A stretch of 53,688 nt of DNA from Bog-532 sp036495425 (GCA_036495425.1 DASXMW010000290.1:1-53688), one strand, 5' to 3'; positions 33,160 to 42,986 are shown, counted from the stretch's first letter. Numbers and translations are program-made. Notes: generated by a model from the letters alone, not told the origin.

Positions 33160-36100
33160 ATGCCGGACAACCAGGTCACCACCGAGTCGCTGGAGGACTT
33201 CTCGCCAGCGACCAGAGCCTGGTTCAATGCGGTCTTCGCCGAGCCGACCCCGGCCCAGGCGCAGGCCTGGACGGCCATCGGCAAGGGCGAGGACACCATG
33301 GTCATCGCGCCCACCGGGTCGGGCAAGACGCTGGCCGCCTTCTTGTGGGCGCTGGACCGGCTGGCCGCCGCACCGCCCGCGCCGGACCCCAAGCGCCGCT
33401 GCCGGGTGCTGTACATCTCGCCGCTGAAGGCGCTGGCCACCGACATCGAGCGGAACCTGCGGGCCCCGCTGACCGGGATCAGGCACGCCGCCCGCAGCCT
33501 GGGCCTGGAGGAGCCGGACATCCAGGTCGCGGTGCGCACCGGCGACACCGCCGCCGACGAGCGGCGCAAGCTGGCCAGCAAGCCGCCGGACGTGCTGATC
33601 ACCACCCCGGAGTCGCTGTTCCTGCTGCTCACCTCCAAGGCGCGGGAGTCGCTGCGCGGGGTGGAGACGGTGATCGTGGACGAGGTGCACGCGCTGGCCG
33701 GCAGCAAGCGCGGCGCGCACCTGGCCGTCTCGCTGGAGCGGCTGGACGCGCTGCGGACGGGCGCGCCGGGCGAGTCCGCCGGGGACCACCCGGGGACGGT
33801 GGCGACCGGGCCGGCCCAGCGGATCGGGCTGTCGGCCACGGTCCGGCCGGTGGCCGAGGTGGCCGGGTTCCTGGGCGGGTCGCGCCAGGTCACGGTGGTG
33901 CAGCCGCCGTCCTCCAAGCGCCTCGAGCTGAACGTGGTGGTCCCGGTCGAGGACATGACCGAGATCTCCAGCCCGCGGGGCCTGCCCGGGCCGCGCGAGG
34001 CCGTGGACCCGGCCGCGAACCCCGAGGTGCGCCGGGGCAAGGGCCGGCCGCGTTCCCCCGCGGTCATCGACGATGACGAGCCGGCCCGCAACCGGTCGAT
34101 CTGGCCGCACGTCGAGGAGCGTGTGCTCGACCTGATCGAACAGCACCGGTCCACGATCGTGTTCGCCAACTCGCGGCGGCTGTCCGAGCGGCTGTGCGCC
34201 CGGCTGAACGAACTGGCCGCCGAGCGGGCCGAGGAAGCGGCCTCGGCGGAACTGGAAGAGCCGGCCCTCGGCAACCCGGAGTCGCTGTCGGCCGGGCCGC
34301 GGCACGCACCCGCCGAGCTGATGGCCCAGTCCGGGACCGGCAGCGGGGTGCCGGCCGAGATCGCGCGGGCCCACCACGGGTCGGTGTCGCGGCAGGAGCG
34401 GACCGAGATCGAGGAAGCGCTGAAGCGGGGCACGCTGAGCGCGGTGGTGGCCACCTCCAGCCTGGAGCTGGGCATCGACATGGGCGCGGTCGACCTGGTC
34501 ATCCAGGTCGAGGCGCCGCCGTCGGTGGCCAGCGGGCTGCAGCGGATCGGCCGGGCCGGGCACAACGTGGGTGACATTTCCCGCGGCGTCATCTTCCCCA
34601 AGTACCAGGGGGACCTGGTGCAGGCGACCGTGGTCGCGGAGCGGATGGGCGGCGGCCACATCGAGGAGCTGCGGGCACCGCGCAACCCGCTGGACGTGCT
34701 GGCCCAGCAGATCGTGGCCATGACGGCCATGGACGAGTGGTCCGTGGACGAGCTGGAGCGGGTGATCCGGCGGGCGGCGCCGTTCGCCGGGCTGACCCGG
34801 CCGGTGCTGGACGCGGTGCTGGACATGCTGGCGGGCCGCTACCCCAGCGAGGAGTTCGCGGGGCTGCGGCCGCGGGTGGTCTGGGACCGGCTGACCGGGG
34901 TGGTGCGGGGCCGCCCCGGGGGCCAGCGGCTGGCCGTGACCAGCGGCGGGACCATCCCGGACCGCGGCCTGTTCGGCGTGTTCCTGGCCGGGTCGGAGAC
35001 CGGCAGCGGCACATCGCGGCGGCACTCCCGGCGGGTGGGCGAGCTCGACGAGGAGATGGTCTACGAGTCGCGGGTCGGCGACGTGTTCGTGCTCGGGGCC
35101 AGCTCGTGGCGGATCGAGGAGATCACCGCCGACAGCGTGCTGGTCACGCCGGCCCCCGGGCAGCCGGGCAAGCTGCCGTTCTGGCACGGTGACACGCTCG
35201 GCCGGCCCGCCGAGCTGGGGGCCGCGATCGGCGCCAAGTGCCGGGAGCTGGCCGGGGCCAGCGAGCAGGACGCCACCGCCCAGCTGCAGGCGGCCGGGCT
35301 GGACAAGCTGGCCGCGGGCAACCTGGTCCGCTACCTGGCCGACCAGAGGGAAGCAACGGGCACCGTGCCGGACGACCGGACGCTGGTGGTGGAGCGGTTC
35401 CGGGACGAGCTGGGCGACTGGCGGGTGGTGCTGCACAGCCCGTACGGGGCGCGGGTGCACGGGCCGTGGGCGCTGGCCATCGCGGCCCGGCTGCGCGAGC
35501 GCTACGGCGGCATGGACGTGCAGGCCATGCACACCGACGACGGGATCATCGTCCGGGTGCCGGATGCGGACGAGCCGCCGCCGACCGGGGTGGCGCTGAT
35601 CGACCCGGACGAGATCAGCGAGATCGTCACCGCCGAGATCGGCTCCTCGGCCCTGTTCGCGTCCAGGTTCCGGGAGTGCGCGGCCCGGGCCATGCTGCTG
35701 CCCCGGCGCCAGCCCGGGCGGCGTTCGCCGCTGTGGCAGCAGCGGCAGCGGGCCGCGCAGCTGCTCGAGGTGGCCAGCCACTACCCCTCGTTCCCGATCG
35801 TGCTGGAGACCGTGCGGGAGTGCCTGCAGGACGTGTTCGACGTGCCGGCGCTGGTCAGCCTGCTGCGGGACCTGTCCAGCCGGAAGATCCGGATCGTCGA
35901 GGTGGAGACGCCGACCCCGTCGCCGTTCAGCCGGTCGCTGCTGTTCCGGTACGTGGGCGCGTTCATGTACGAGGGGGACGCGCCGCTGGCCGAGCGGCGG
36001 GCGCAGGCGCTGACCCTGGACTCGGCCCTGCTGGCCGACCTGCTCGGCCAGGCCGACCTGCGCGAGCTCCTCGATCCGGCGGTGGTGGCCGAGACCGAGC

Positions 36101-38142
36101 AGGAGCTGCAGCGGGTGGCCGAGGACCGCAAGGCCCGGGACCTGGAGGGCCTGGCCGACGTGCTCCGCACGGCCGGGCCGCTGTCGGCCGAAGAGGTGGC
36201 CGAGCGCTGCACCGACCCGGCGGCCGCGCCGGGCTGGCTGGCCGAGCTGGCCCACTCCCGGCGGGCGATCGAGGTGCGGGTCGGCGGGCAGCCCCGGTGG
36301 GCGGCCATCGAGGACGCCAGCCGGCTGCGCGACGCGCTGGGGGTGCCGGTGCCGCCCGGTGTCCCGGAGGCGTTCACCGAGCCGCTGCCGGACCCGCTGG
36401 GTGACCTGGTGGCCCGGTATGCCCGCACGCACGGGCCGTTCACGGCCGACGCGGCCGCGGCCCGGTACGCGCTGGGTGTGGCGGTGGTGGCCGGGACGCT
36501 GCGCCGGCTGACCGCGGCGGGCCGCGTGGTGGAGGGCGAGTTCCTGCCGGGCGGCCGGGGCACCGAATGGTGTGACACCGAGGTGCTGCGGATGCTGCGG
36601 CGGCGCTGCCTGGCCCGGCTGCGCAAGGAGGCCGAGCCCGCGCCGCCGGTGGCCCTGGCCCGGCTGCTGCCGGCCTGGCAGGGCGTCAGGGCCATCGAGC
36701 CCGCGGGCCAGGGCCCGGGGAACCGCCGACGGTCCCGCGGGCCGCGCGGTCCCGGCGCGGTGCTGGACGTGCTGGACCAGCTGGCCGGGGCGCCGATCGC
36801 GGCGTCGGCGCTGGAGACGCTGGTGCTGCCGGGGCGGATCCCGGACTACTCCCCCACCATGCTGGACGAGCTGACCACGGCGGGCGAGGTGCTGTGGACC
36901 GGCGCGGGCGGGCTGCCTGGCGGGGACGGCTGGCTGGTGCTGGCTTCGGCCGAATCGGCGCCCCTGCTGTTCCCCGAGCCGGCCGAGATCACCATGACCC
37001 CGATCCACGAGGCGGTGCTGGACGCGCTGGCCGACGGCGGGGCCGTGTTCTTCCGCATGCTGCACGAGCGGGTCAGCACCAGGCTGGCGGGCGAGCCGGG
37101 CATGAGCAAGGCTCCGGCGGACAGCGACGTGGCCACCGCCATCTGGGACCTGACCTGGGCCGGGCTGCTGACCAACGACACCCTGGGCCCGCTGCGGACG
37201 GTGCTGGGCAGTGGTGGTCCGCGGCGCACCAGCCCTTCGGCCAGTACGTCGCGCTCGCGCAGCGTGCGGCACGGGCGCCGCTCGTACGGCCGCCCGGCCA
37301 TGCCGTCGCGCACCGGCCCGCCGAACGTCAGCGGCCGCTGGTCCCTGCTGCCCCCGGGCGCCACCGACGCAACGCTGAAGGCGCACGCGCTGGCCCAGTC
37401 GCTGCTGGACCGGTACGGCATCCTGACCAAGGGGGCGGTGGCCGCCGAGCGGATCCCGGGCGGCTTCTCCACCGTGTATCCGGTCCTGCGCGCTATGGAG
37501 GACGCGGGCCGGACCAGGCGCGGATATTTCGTCGAAGGTCTGGGCGCGGCCCAATTCGCCATCCCCGGGGCGGTCGACCGGATGCGTTCCCTGGCTCAGC
37601 CGCCGTCCGCGCCACCGGACCCGCTGGCCGTCGCGCTGAGCGGCGGGCCGGTGCGGTACCGCGGTCAGGCTTCGGGCGGTGACGGGGCCTTCGCCGGCCT
37701 GTGGGAGTACGAGCGGGACGGCGACCCGGTGCCCGAGCCCGAGGACGACACCGAAGACCGGCGGCCGGGGCAGGTGATCGTGCTGGCCGCGGCCGACCCG
37801 GCCAACGCCTACGGGGCGTCGCTGCCGTGGCCGGAGCGGCCGGACGAGACCCCGGGCGGGCACCGGCCCGGCCGCAAGGCGGGTGCGCTGGTCATCCTGG
37901 CCGACGGGGAGCTGGTCCTCTACGTCGAGCGGGGCGGCCGGACCCTGCTGTCCTGGACCGACGACCTGGACCAGCTGCGCCCGGTGTCCGCGGCGCTGGC
38001 CGACGCGGTCCGGGCCGGGGCGCTGGGCCGGCTGACCGTGGAGCGCGCCGACGGCGACGGGATCTACGACTCGCCGCTGGCCACCGCCCTGGAGGAGGCC
38101 GGGTTCCGGCCCACGCCCCGCGGATTGCGCCTGCGTGGCTGA
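33160..38142 (+). CDS. lhr: Large helicase-related protein Lhr
   Basis: The 1660-residue protein is a full-length Lhr superfamily 2 helicase: a Q-like motif PTPAQAQAW (29-37), Walker A APTGSGKT (50-57), DEVH in VIVDEVHALAGSKRG (about 170), SAT motif IGLSATVRPVAEVAGFLG, and motif VI QRIGRAGHNVG. These are followed by the Lhr winged-helix, beta-barrel and long C-terminal domain. It is a 3'-5' ATP-driven translocase and RNA:DNA helicase; mycobacterial Lhr is induced by mitomycin C. Variable Arg/Ser-rich stretches occur near 290 and 1350-1385. It converges on the ACT-domain gene with a 10-base gap. Confidence 0.95.
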   Translation: MPDNQVTTESLEDFSPATRAWFNAVFAEPTPAQAQAWTAIGKGEDTMVIAPTGSGKTLAAFLWALDRLAAAPPAPDPKRRCRVLYISPLKALATDIERNLRAPLTGIRHAARSLGLEEPDIQVAVRTGDTAADERRKLASKPPDVLITTPESLFLLLTSKARESLRGVETVIVDEVHALAGSKRGAHLAVSLERLDALRTGAPGESAGDHPGTVATGPAQRIGLSATVRPVAEVAGFLGGSRQVTVVQPPSSKRLELNVVVPVEDMTEISSPRGLPGPREAVDPAANPEVRRGKGRPRSPAVIDDDEPARNRSIWPHVEERVLDLIEQHRSTIVFANSRRLSERLCARLNELAAERAEEAASAELEEPALGNPESLSAGPRHAPAELMAQSGTGSGVPAEIARAHHGSVSRQERTEIEEALKRGTLSAVVATSSLELGIDMGAVDLVIQVEAPPSVASGLQRIGRAGHNVGDISRGVIFPKYQGDLVQATVVAERMGGGHIEELRAPRNPLDVLAQQIVAMTAMDEWSVDELERVIRRAAPFAGLTRPVLDAVLDMLAGRYPSEEFAGLRPRVVWDRLTGVVRGRPGGQRLAVTSGGTIPDRGLFGVFLAGSETGSGTSRRHSRRVGELDEEMVYESRVGDVFVLGASSWRIEEITADSVLVTPAPGQPGKLPFWHGDTLGRPAELGAAIGAKCRELAGASEQDATAQLQAAGLDKLAAGNLVRYLADQREATGTVPDDRTLVVERFRDELGDWRVVLHSPYGARVHGPWALAIAARLRERYGGMDVQAMHTDDGIIVRVPDADEPPPTGVALIDPDEISEIVTAEIGSSALFASRFRECAARAMLLPRRQPGRRSPLWQQRQRAAQLLEVASHYPSFPIVLETVRECLQDVFDVPALVSLLRDLSSRKIRIVEVETPTPSPFSRSLLFRYVGAFMYEGDAPLAERRAQALTLDSALLADLLGQADLRELLDPAVVAETEQELQRVAEDRKARDLEGLADVLRTAGPLSAEEVAERCTDPAAAPGWLAELAHSRRAIEVRVGGQPRWAAIEDASRLRDALGVPVPPGVPEAFTEPLPDPLGDLVARYARTHGPFTADAAAARYALGVAVVAGTLRRLTAAGRVVEGEFLPGGRGTEWCDTEVLRMLRRRCLARLRKEAEPAPPVALARLLPAWQGVRAIEPAGQGPGNRRRSRGPRGPGAVLDVLDQLAGAPIAASALETLVLPGRIPDYSPTMLDELTTAGEVLWTGAGGLPGGDGWLVLASAESAPLLFPEPAEITMTPIHEAVLDALADGGAVFFRMLHERVSTRLAGEPGMSKAPADSDVATAIWDLTWAGLLTNDTLGPLRTVLGSGGPRRTSPSASTSRSRSVRHGRRSYGRPAMPSRTGPPNVSGRWSLLPPGATDATLKAHALAQSLLDRYGILTKGAVAAERIPGGFSTVYPVLRAMEDAGRTRRGYFVEGLGAAQFAIPGAVDRMRSLAQPPSAPPDPLAVALSGGPVRYRGQASGGDGAFAGLWEYERDGDPVPEPEDDTEDRRPGQVIVLAAADPANAYGASLPWPERPDETPGGHRPGRKAGALVILADGELVLYVERGGRTLLSWTDDLDQLRPVSAALADAVRAGALGRLTVERADGDGIYDSPLATALEEAGFRPTPRGLRLRG

Positions 38143-38152
38143 CCCGGCCGGC

Positions 38153-38521
38153 CTAGAGCTGGGCCAGCAGATTCAGGGCCTCGGGGCCGCGGGCGGCGTC
38201 GACGAACAGGTGGTCGTGGTGCAGGCCGGCGATCACGTTGCAGCTGATCCCGGCGCGGGCCAGCACCTGGCTGACCTCGGCGGTCAGGCCCACCGCGGCC
38301 AGGTCGGACCCGATGGTGAGCGTGATGCGCGCGGCCACGTAACCGTAGGGCAGGCCGAACCGGTCGGCCTGGTCCTGGGTCAGGACCAGCGTGCTGCCCT
38401 CGTCCTCGTGGATGACCGCGAACGGGGCGGCCCCCGGCGGGGCCCCGGGCGCGCTGACGAACACGTACGGCTCCGGGAACAGGGCCGGCCGGAGGTCGGG
38501 CCAGGAACGGTTCGGCTGCAC
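38153..38521 (-). CDS. ACT-domain protein
   Basis: The 122-residue protein ends in an ACT-type fold: YVAARITLTIGSDLAAVGLT followed by AEVSQVLARAGISCNVIAGL and HHDHLFVD. It belongs to the free-standing ACT_7/CASTOR-like group that binds amino acids or other small ligands. No enzymatic domain is attached. GTG 38521 follows GGGGA. Nothing in the neighbourhood identifies a ligand; it is monocistronic and convergent with lhr. Confidence 0.75.
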   Translation of the reverse strand: MQPNRSWPDLRPALFPEPYVFVSAPGAPPGAAPFAVIHEDEGSTLVLTQDQADRFGLPYGYVAARITLTIGSDLAAVGLTAEVSQVLARAGISCNVIAGLHHDHLFVDAARGPEALNLLAQL

Positions 38522-38565
38522 TCCCCGGTGGTATCACAGCCGCGCCGCTCAGCTGGCCGGGGCGG

Positions 38566-39135
38566 TCAGCCCATGGACTTGGCGCCGTCCAGGGCCTCGC
38601 GGATGATGTCGGCGTGGCCCGCGTGCTGCGCGGTCTCGGCCATGATGTGGGTCAGCACCCGGCGGGCCGTCCAGCGCGCGCCGGGCGGGAACCACGGGGC
38701 CTCGGGCAGCGGGTGCGAGACGTTCAGGTCGGGCAGGGCCCGGACCAGGTCGTCGGTGCGGGCGGCCACCTCGGCGTAGTGCTCGAGCACGCCGGCCAGG
38801 GTCTCGCCGGGCAGCAGCCGGAAGTCGTCGGCCCGGCGGGCGAAGTCGGCCTCGGCCATGGCCGAGAAGTCGTCGGCGGGCGACGGGCCGTTGACGATGA
38901 AGCCGGCCCAGTGGGCCTCGGTGGCGGCCACGTGCTTGATCAGGCCGCCCAGGGTCAGCTCGCTGACCGTGGTGTGGCGGCCGGCCTGCTCGTCGGTCAG
39001 GTCACGGGTGGTGTGACGCAGAAAGTACCTGGCCTGGCCCAATTCGGCGAGCAGATCTTCGCGCTCGGGGTTCAGGGACGCAGGGGTGGATCCGGAACTC
39101 ATCTCCGTGACCTTCGACATCATCTGATCGCTCAT
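38566..39135 (-). CDS. DinB-superfamily metal-binding protein
   Basis: The 189-residue protein is a four-helix bundle of the DinB/DUF664 type. Likely metal-binding histidines are in LIKHVAATEAHW, LTHIMAETAQHAGH. Actinobacterial members often act as bacillithiol- or mycothiol-dependent transferases, or are uncharacterised. TAGCCT lies six bases before ATG 39135 on the minus strand, so the message is probably leaderless. It diverges from a WYL regulator across 61 bases, suggesting that regulator controls it. Confidence 0.78.
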   Translation of the reverse strand: MSDQMMSKVTEMSSGSTPASLNPEREDLLAELGQARYFLRHTTRDLTDEQAGRHTTVSELTLGGLIKHVAATEAHWAGFIVNGPSPADDFSAMAEADFARRADDFRLLPGETLAGVLEHYAEVAARTDDLVRALPDLNVSHPLPEAPWFPPGARWTARRVLTHIMAETAQHAGHADIIREALDGAKSMG

Positions 39136-39196
39136 AAGACCAGGCTAGACAGCATTGCGGTCAGTTCCTGGCCTCAATTCAAGCCATTATGGAGAC
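39136..39196. promoter_or_regulatory. Compact divergent promoter of the DinB-type and WYL genes
   Basis: On the minus strand TAGCCT (39147-39142) is six bases from ATG 39135. On the plus strand CATTAT (39185-39190) is six bases from ATG 39197. Both promoters fit in 61 bases with little spare room, so one bound regulator would affect both. No perfect dyad longer than five bases is evident. Confidence 0.45.
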
Positions 39197-40174
39197 ATGG
39201 CCAGCACCAGCACGCGCACGCTCCGGCTGCTCTCGCTGCTGCAAGCCCGGCGCTACTGGCCTGGCGGCGAGCTGGCGGGCCGGCTGGGGGTGTCGGCGCG
39301 GACGCTGCGCCGGGACATCGACCGGCTGCGCGAGCTCGGCTACCCGGTCGAGGCCCAGCGCGGGGTGGAGGGCGGCTACCAGCTGGCCGCGGGGGCGGCG
39401 CTGCCGCCGCTGGTGGTGGACGACGACGAGGCGGTGGCCCTGGCGGCGGGACTGCAGGCGGCGGCCCAGGGCGCGCCCGAGGGCATCGCCGAGGCCTCGG
39501 TGCGGGCGCTGGCCAAGGTGGTGCAGGTGATGCCGGGGCGGCTGCGGCGCCGGGTGGAGGCGCTGACCGCGATGACGGTGCCGGGGAGCTGGGACAGTGC
39601 CAGCTGGGGTGGGGGCGCGCGGCCCAGCCTGGATCCGGGCGCGCTGACCACGATCGCGCTGGCCTGCCGGGACGCGGAACGGATGCGTTTCACCTACGTG
39701 GCCGCCAGCGGCGCGCGGTCGGCCCGGCACGTGGAGCCGCACCGGCTGGTGTCGCTGGGCCGCCGCTGGTACCTGGTCGGCTACGACCTGGACCGGCAGG
39801 ACTGGCGCAGCTTCCGGCTGGACCGGCTGACCGAGCCGCGGGGCACCGGGACCCGGTTCCGGCCCCGCGAGCTGCCCGCCGAGGACGCGGCCGCCTTCGT
39901 CCGGGCCGGGATCGGCACGTTGTGGGCGGTCTACGCCGTGGAGGTGGTGGCCGAGGCGCCCGCGGACCAGGTCCGCGAGCGGATCGGGCGCTGGGCCGCG
40001 GTCGAGCCGGACGGCCCGGACCGGTGCCGGATCCGGATGAGCACCGACGCGCTCGAGTGGCCGCTGCTGGGCCTGGGCATCATGGGGGCCGAGTTCTCGG
40101 TGGTGTCGCCGCCCGAACTGGTGGAGCAGCTGCGCGACTGGGGCGGCCGGTTCACGCGGGCCGCGGGGAGCTGA
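39197..40174 (+). CDS. WYL-domain transcriptional regulator
   Basis: The 325-residue protein has an N-terminal winged helix-turn-helix (LAGRLGVSARTLRRDIDRLR, about residues 26-45), followed by YPVEAQRGVEGGYQL. The WYL domain comes next (FTYVAASGARSARHVEPHRL then RRWYLVGYDLDRQDWRSFRL, about 158-213), with a C-terminal extension (WCX). WYL proteins sense nucleic-acid or nucleotide ligands and usually control neighbouring genes. ATG 39197 is chosen by homology; the upstream open frame has no ribosome site. The likely target is the divergent DinB gene. Confidence 0.9.
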   Translation: MASTSTRTLRLLSLLQARRYWPGGELAGRLGVSARTLRRDIDRLRELGYPVEAQRGVEGGYQLAAGAALPPLVVDDDEAVALAAGLQAAAQGAPEGIAEASVRALAKVVQVMPGRLRRRVEALTAMTVPGSWDSASWGGGARPSLDPGALTTIALACRDAERMRFTYVAASGARSARHVEPHRLVSLGRRWYLVGYDLDRQDWRSFRLDRLTEPRGTGTRFRPRELPAEDAAAFVRAGIGTLWAVYAVEVVAEAPADQVRERIGRWAAVEPDGPDRCRIRMSTDALEWPLLGLGIMGAEFSVVSPPELVEQLRDWGGRFTRAAGS

Positions 40175-40234
40175 ACGCGGCCGCCGGCCGGGCGGGTGGT
40201 TCGGCGGGGCGGCGGTCAGGACCGGAACCGGGGG

Positions 40235-41434
40235 TCAGACCGAGTCGAGCAGGTCGGTCCGGGCCTGATCGACCGCGGCCAGCATGGCCCCGCGCAGCAC
40301 CGGCGCGCCGGTGACGCCGGTGGGCACGACCCGGGGGCTGGCCGGGAAGATGCGGGCCACCTCGGCCGCGACCCGGTCGGCCAGGGCGGGGCCGCCGGCC
40401 AGGCCGACGTTGCCACCCAGCACGACCAGGCCGGGATCGAGGACCACCGATATCGAGGCCACGCCGAGCGCGACCCGGCGGGCCACCTCGCACAGGAACT
40501 CCCCGGCCCGGGCCACGGTCGCCCCGGAGCCGTTCGAGGCTGAGCCGGACGCGGCCTTGACCGCGGCCCGGACCGCCTCCTCGGCGGTGGGGGCGGCGAA
40601 GCCGAACACCCCGGCCAGCATCCGGACCACATTGGCGCCGACCAGGGACTGCAGGCCGCCGCTGGCCGGGTGGCGCACGTCCTCCTGCAGCGGGGCGCCG
40701 GGCACGGGCAGGTAGCCGATCTCCCCGGCCGCGCCGGCCGCGCCGCGGTGCAGCTTGCCGCCCAGGAACGCGGCCATGCCCAGGCCGACGCCCATCCAGA
40801 CCAGCACGAAGTCGCCGGCGTCACGGGCGGCGCCGATCGACCGCTCGGCCAGCGCGGCCAGGTTGACGTCGTTCTCGATGATGACCGGGCGGTGCAGGGC
40901 GCCGCGCAGCGAATCGAGGACGCCCTCGTGCCAGTCCGGCAGGTTGATGGCCAGCTGGGGGTCACCGGTCTGCGGGTTGACCACGCCCGGGCTGCCGATG
41001 ACCAGCGCGCTCAGGCGGCTCATCTCGACCCCGGCCGTGCGGCAGGCCCGGTCCACGGCCCCGCGGACCAGCTCGACCGGGTTGGCGGCGTCGTTGGGGT
41101 TGACGCTGACCTCGGCCACGATCCGGCCGGTGACGTCGGCGACCCCGGCGGTGACCAGATCCATCTCCACGTAGAGCCCGGCCACGTAGGCGCTGGAGGG
41201 GACGACCGAATACAGCGCGGCGTTCGGGCCGCGGCCGCCCTCCTGCTGGCCGACCACGGCGACGAGACCGCGCTCCTCGAGCCGGGTCAGCATCTGGGCC
41301 ACGGTCACCTTGGACACCCGGGTCTGCTCGCTGATCTGGGTCCGGGTCAGCGGCGTGCCAGGAAGCAGCAGGTCAAGAGCTGCCCGGTCGTTCAGTTCCC
41401 GCAGCAGACTGGGTGTGCCAGGTCGGCGCTCCAT
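40235..41434 (-). CDS. ROK-family repressor of the amino-sugar cluster
   Basis: The 399-residue protein has an N-terminal winged helix (TRTQISEQTRVSKVTVAQML, about residues 31-50) and a ROK sugar-kinase-like domain (ALVIGSPGVVNPQTGDPQLA and VIIENDVNLAALAE). The GEIGY segment is present, but the Cys-rich zinc motif (CxCGxxGC) of typical ROK proteins is missing. ATG 41434 follows GGAGAGGG; upstream residues are Arg-rich and non-homologous. It diverges from the ABC uptake operon and probably binds the GGAAAGTTTCC palindrome between them, released by the imported sugar or its phosphate. Confidence 0.9.
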   Translation of the reverse strand: MERRPGTPSLLRELNDRAALDLLLPGTPLTRTQISEQTRVSKVTVAQMLTRLEERGLVAVVGQQEGGRGPNAALYSVVPSSAYVAGLYVEMDLVTAGVADVTGRIVAEVSVNPNDAANPVELVRGAVDRACRTAGVEMSRLSALVIGSPGVVNPQTGDPQLAINLPDWHEGVLDSLRGALHRPVIIENDVNLAALAERSIGAARDAGDFVLVWMGVGLGMAAFLGGKLHRGAAGAAGEIGYLPVPGAPLQEDVRHPASGGLQSLVGANVVRMLAGVFGFAAPTAEEAVRAAVKAASGSASNGSGATVARAGEFLCEVARRVALGVASISVVLDPGLVVLGGNVGLAGGPALADRVAAEVARIFPASPRVVPTGVTGAPVLRGAMLAAVDQARTDLLDSV

Positions 41435-41514
41435 CACGGTCCCTCTCCTGTTCCCCCTGGCCCTATTTTGCCGGTGGGTCTTGTGTTTCAATCCGGCAAC
41501 GGGTCTATCTTATA

Positions 41515-41525
41515 GGAAAGTTTCC
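41515..41525. promoter_or_regulatory. Palindromic operator of the ABC operon
   Basis: GGAAAGTTTCC is a perfect palindrome around a central G, embedded in AT-rich sequence (TATCTTATA before, GATTAGTTTTC after). It lies 81 bases upstream of the ROK gene start and 74 bases before the binding-protein start. GGAAA/TTTCC half-sites in a TTAGGAAA context are common for actinobacterial ROK regulators. Confidence 0.6.
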
Positions 41526-41598
41526 GATTAGTTTTCTTTCAACGGCCGTGTCTCCCCTATCTATACAGCGTCCCCCTCGAGGGGAAGGAGAGCCAGCA

Positions 41599-42978
41599 GT
41601 GAGACCAACGAAATTGATTGCCCGGTCCGGGCTCGGCGCGGTGGCGCTGGGCGCCGCCGTGGCTCTGACGGCCGCGGGCTGCAGCTCCGGTTCCGGATCC
41701 GGCTCGGGCGGCTCCACGTCCGGATCGGGCTCCGCCGCCCCGTCCACCCTGACCGTATGGCGCATGGGCGCTTCCGTTCCCTCCCAGGTCAAGTGGATGA
41801 ACGGTGTGGTGTCACAGTTCCACAAGGATTATCCCGCCGATGCCAAAACCAAGGTCAAGGTGGTCTGGGTCCCGTGGACCAACGCGACCACCGAGTTCAC
41901 CAACGCCCTGTCGAGCGGCAAGAACGCTCCCGACGTGACCGAGATCGGCAACACCGAGACGCCCACCAACGCTTCCCTCGGCATGCTGGCCAACATCGGC
42001 AGCGAGGTCAACTCCTGGTCCAGCAAGTCTGACCTGGTGTCGGGCATGCTGGCCAACGACACGCAGAACGGGGCCGTCTACGGCGTGCCCTGGTTCGGCG
42101 GCGTGCGGGGCATCTGGTACCGCACCGACCAGTTCAAGGCGGCCGGGATCTCCTCTCCCCCGACCACCTGGAACGACCTGCTCAGCGACGCCAAGAAGCT
42201 GCAGCAGAAGTTCCCCGGCACGTACGGCCTGGGCGCGCCGAGCGACTACACCAACGCCATCGTCAGCTTCATCTGGGGCGCGGGCGGCCAGGTGGCCACC
42301 GAGAAGAACGGGAAGTGGACCGCCGAGCTGAACAGCCCGCAGGCCAAGGCCGGCCTCAAGTTCTACGCCGGCCTGACCACGACCGACAAGGTCTCGCCGG
42401 CCAAGTACGTCGGCCAGACCGAACTGGGCAACCCGGGCTCGACCTCCGGCGGCACCGATGAGGACTTCGCCCTGGGCAAGCTGGACATGTACCTGGACGG
42501 CCCCTGGGCCGAGTCGTCGCTGACGGCGGTCAGCTCCAAGTACAAGTCGGACTGGGCATCGTTCCCGATCCCCAGCCAGAACGGCCCGAACCCGGCGCCG
42601 GCCTTCGCGGGCGGCTCCGACCTGGCCGTCTGGGCGACCAGCAAGTACAAGACCGCGGACTGGGACCTGATCAAGACGATGGACAGCTCGTCCAACGCCA
42701 CTTCGTTCGCGAACCTGCAGGGCTTCTTCCCGCCCTACACGTCGCAGCTCAAGGGCGGGGCGTACTCCAGCAGCCAGATCATGTCCGGGTTCGCCAAGGC
42801 GGCCGCGGTCACCCAGATCTCCCCGCTGAACGCCAAGAACTGGGCCACCGCCGACCAGACCGACCAGATCATCCCGACGCTGATGAAGTCACTGGTGAAG
42901 GGGGCCGCCTTCAACAGCACCGTCGACAAGGCCAACACTGAGCTGCAGAACGTGCTCAACACGGGCAAGTCGAGCTGA
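41599..42978 (+). CDS. Sugar-binding lipoprotein of an ABC importer
   Basis: The 459-residue protein starts at GTG 41599, eight bases after AAGGAG. It has a lipoprotein signal peptide with lipobox LTAAGC (Cys28), a Gly/Ser-rich linker, and then a family 1 solute-binding domain (LTVWRMGASVPSQ at its start). GLGAPSDYTNAIVSFIWGAG and a sugar-stacking Trp-rich region follow. It would capture an oligosaccharide at the outer face of the membrane. The NagZ-like gene downstream suggests a GlcNAc-containing ligand such as a chitobiose or muropeptide sugar. Use of TTTTC-rich leader DNA and normal codon bias argue against recent transfer. Confidence 0.92.
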   Translation: MRPTKLIARSGLGAVALGAAVALTAAGCSSGSGSGSGGSTSGSGSAAPSTLTVWRMGASVPSQVKWMNGVVSQFHKDYPADAKTKVKVVWVPWTNATTEFTNALSSGKNAPDVTEIGNTETPTNASLGMLANIGSEVNSWSSKSDLVSGMLANDTQNGAVYGVPWFGGVRGIWYRTDQFKAAGISSPPTTWNDLLSDAKKLQQKFPGTYGLGAPSDYTNAIVSFIWGAGGQVATEKNGKWTAELNSPQAKAGLKFYAGLTTTDKVSPAKYVGQTELGNPGSTSGGTDEDFALGKLDMYLDGPWAESSLTAVSSKYKSDWASFPIPSQNGPNPAPAFAGGSDLAVWATSKYKTADWDLIKTMDSSSNATSFANLQGFFPPYTSQLKGGAYSSSQIMSGFAKAAAVTQISPLNAKNWATADQTDQIIPTLMKSLVKGAAFNSTVDKANTELQNVLNTGKSS

Positions 42979-42986
42979 GCAGGCCT

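Noticed and set aside
33094..37863. A 1589-residue open frame opposite lhr
   Set aside because: It is the antisense shadow of a high-GC gene; composition is Gly/Arg/Pro/His/Gln with no domain, whereas lhr shows all helicase motifs.
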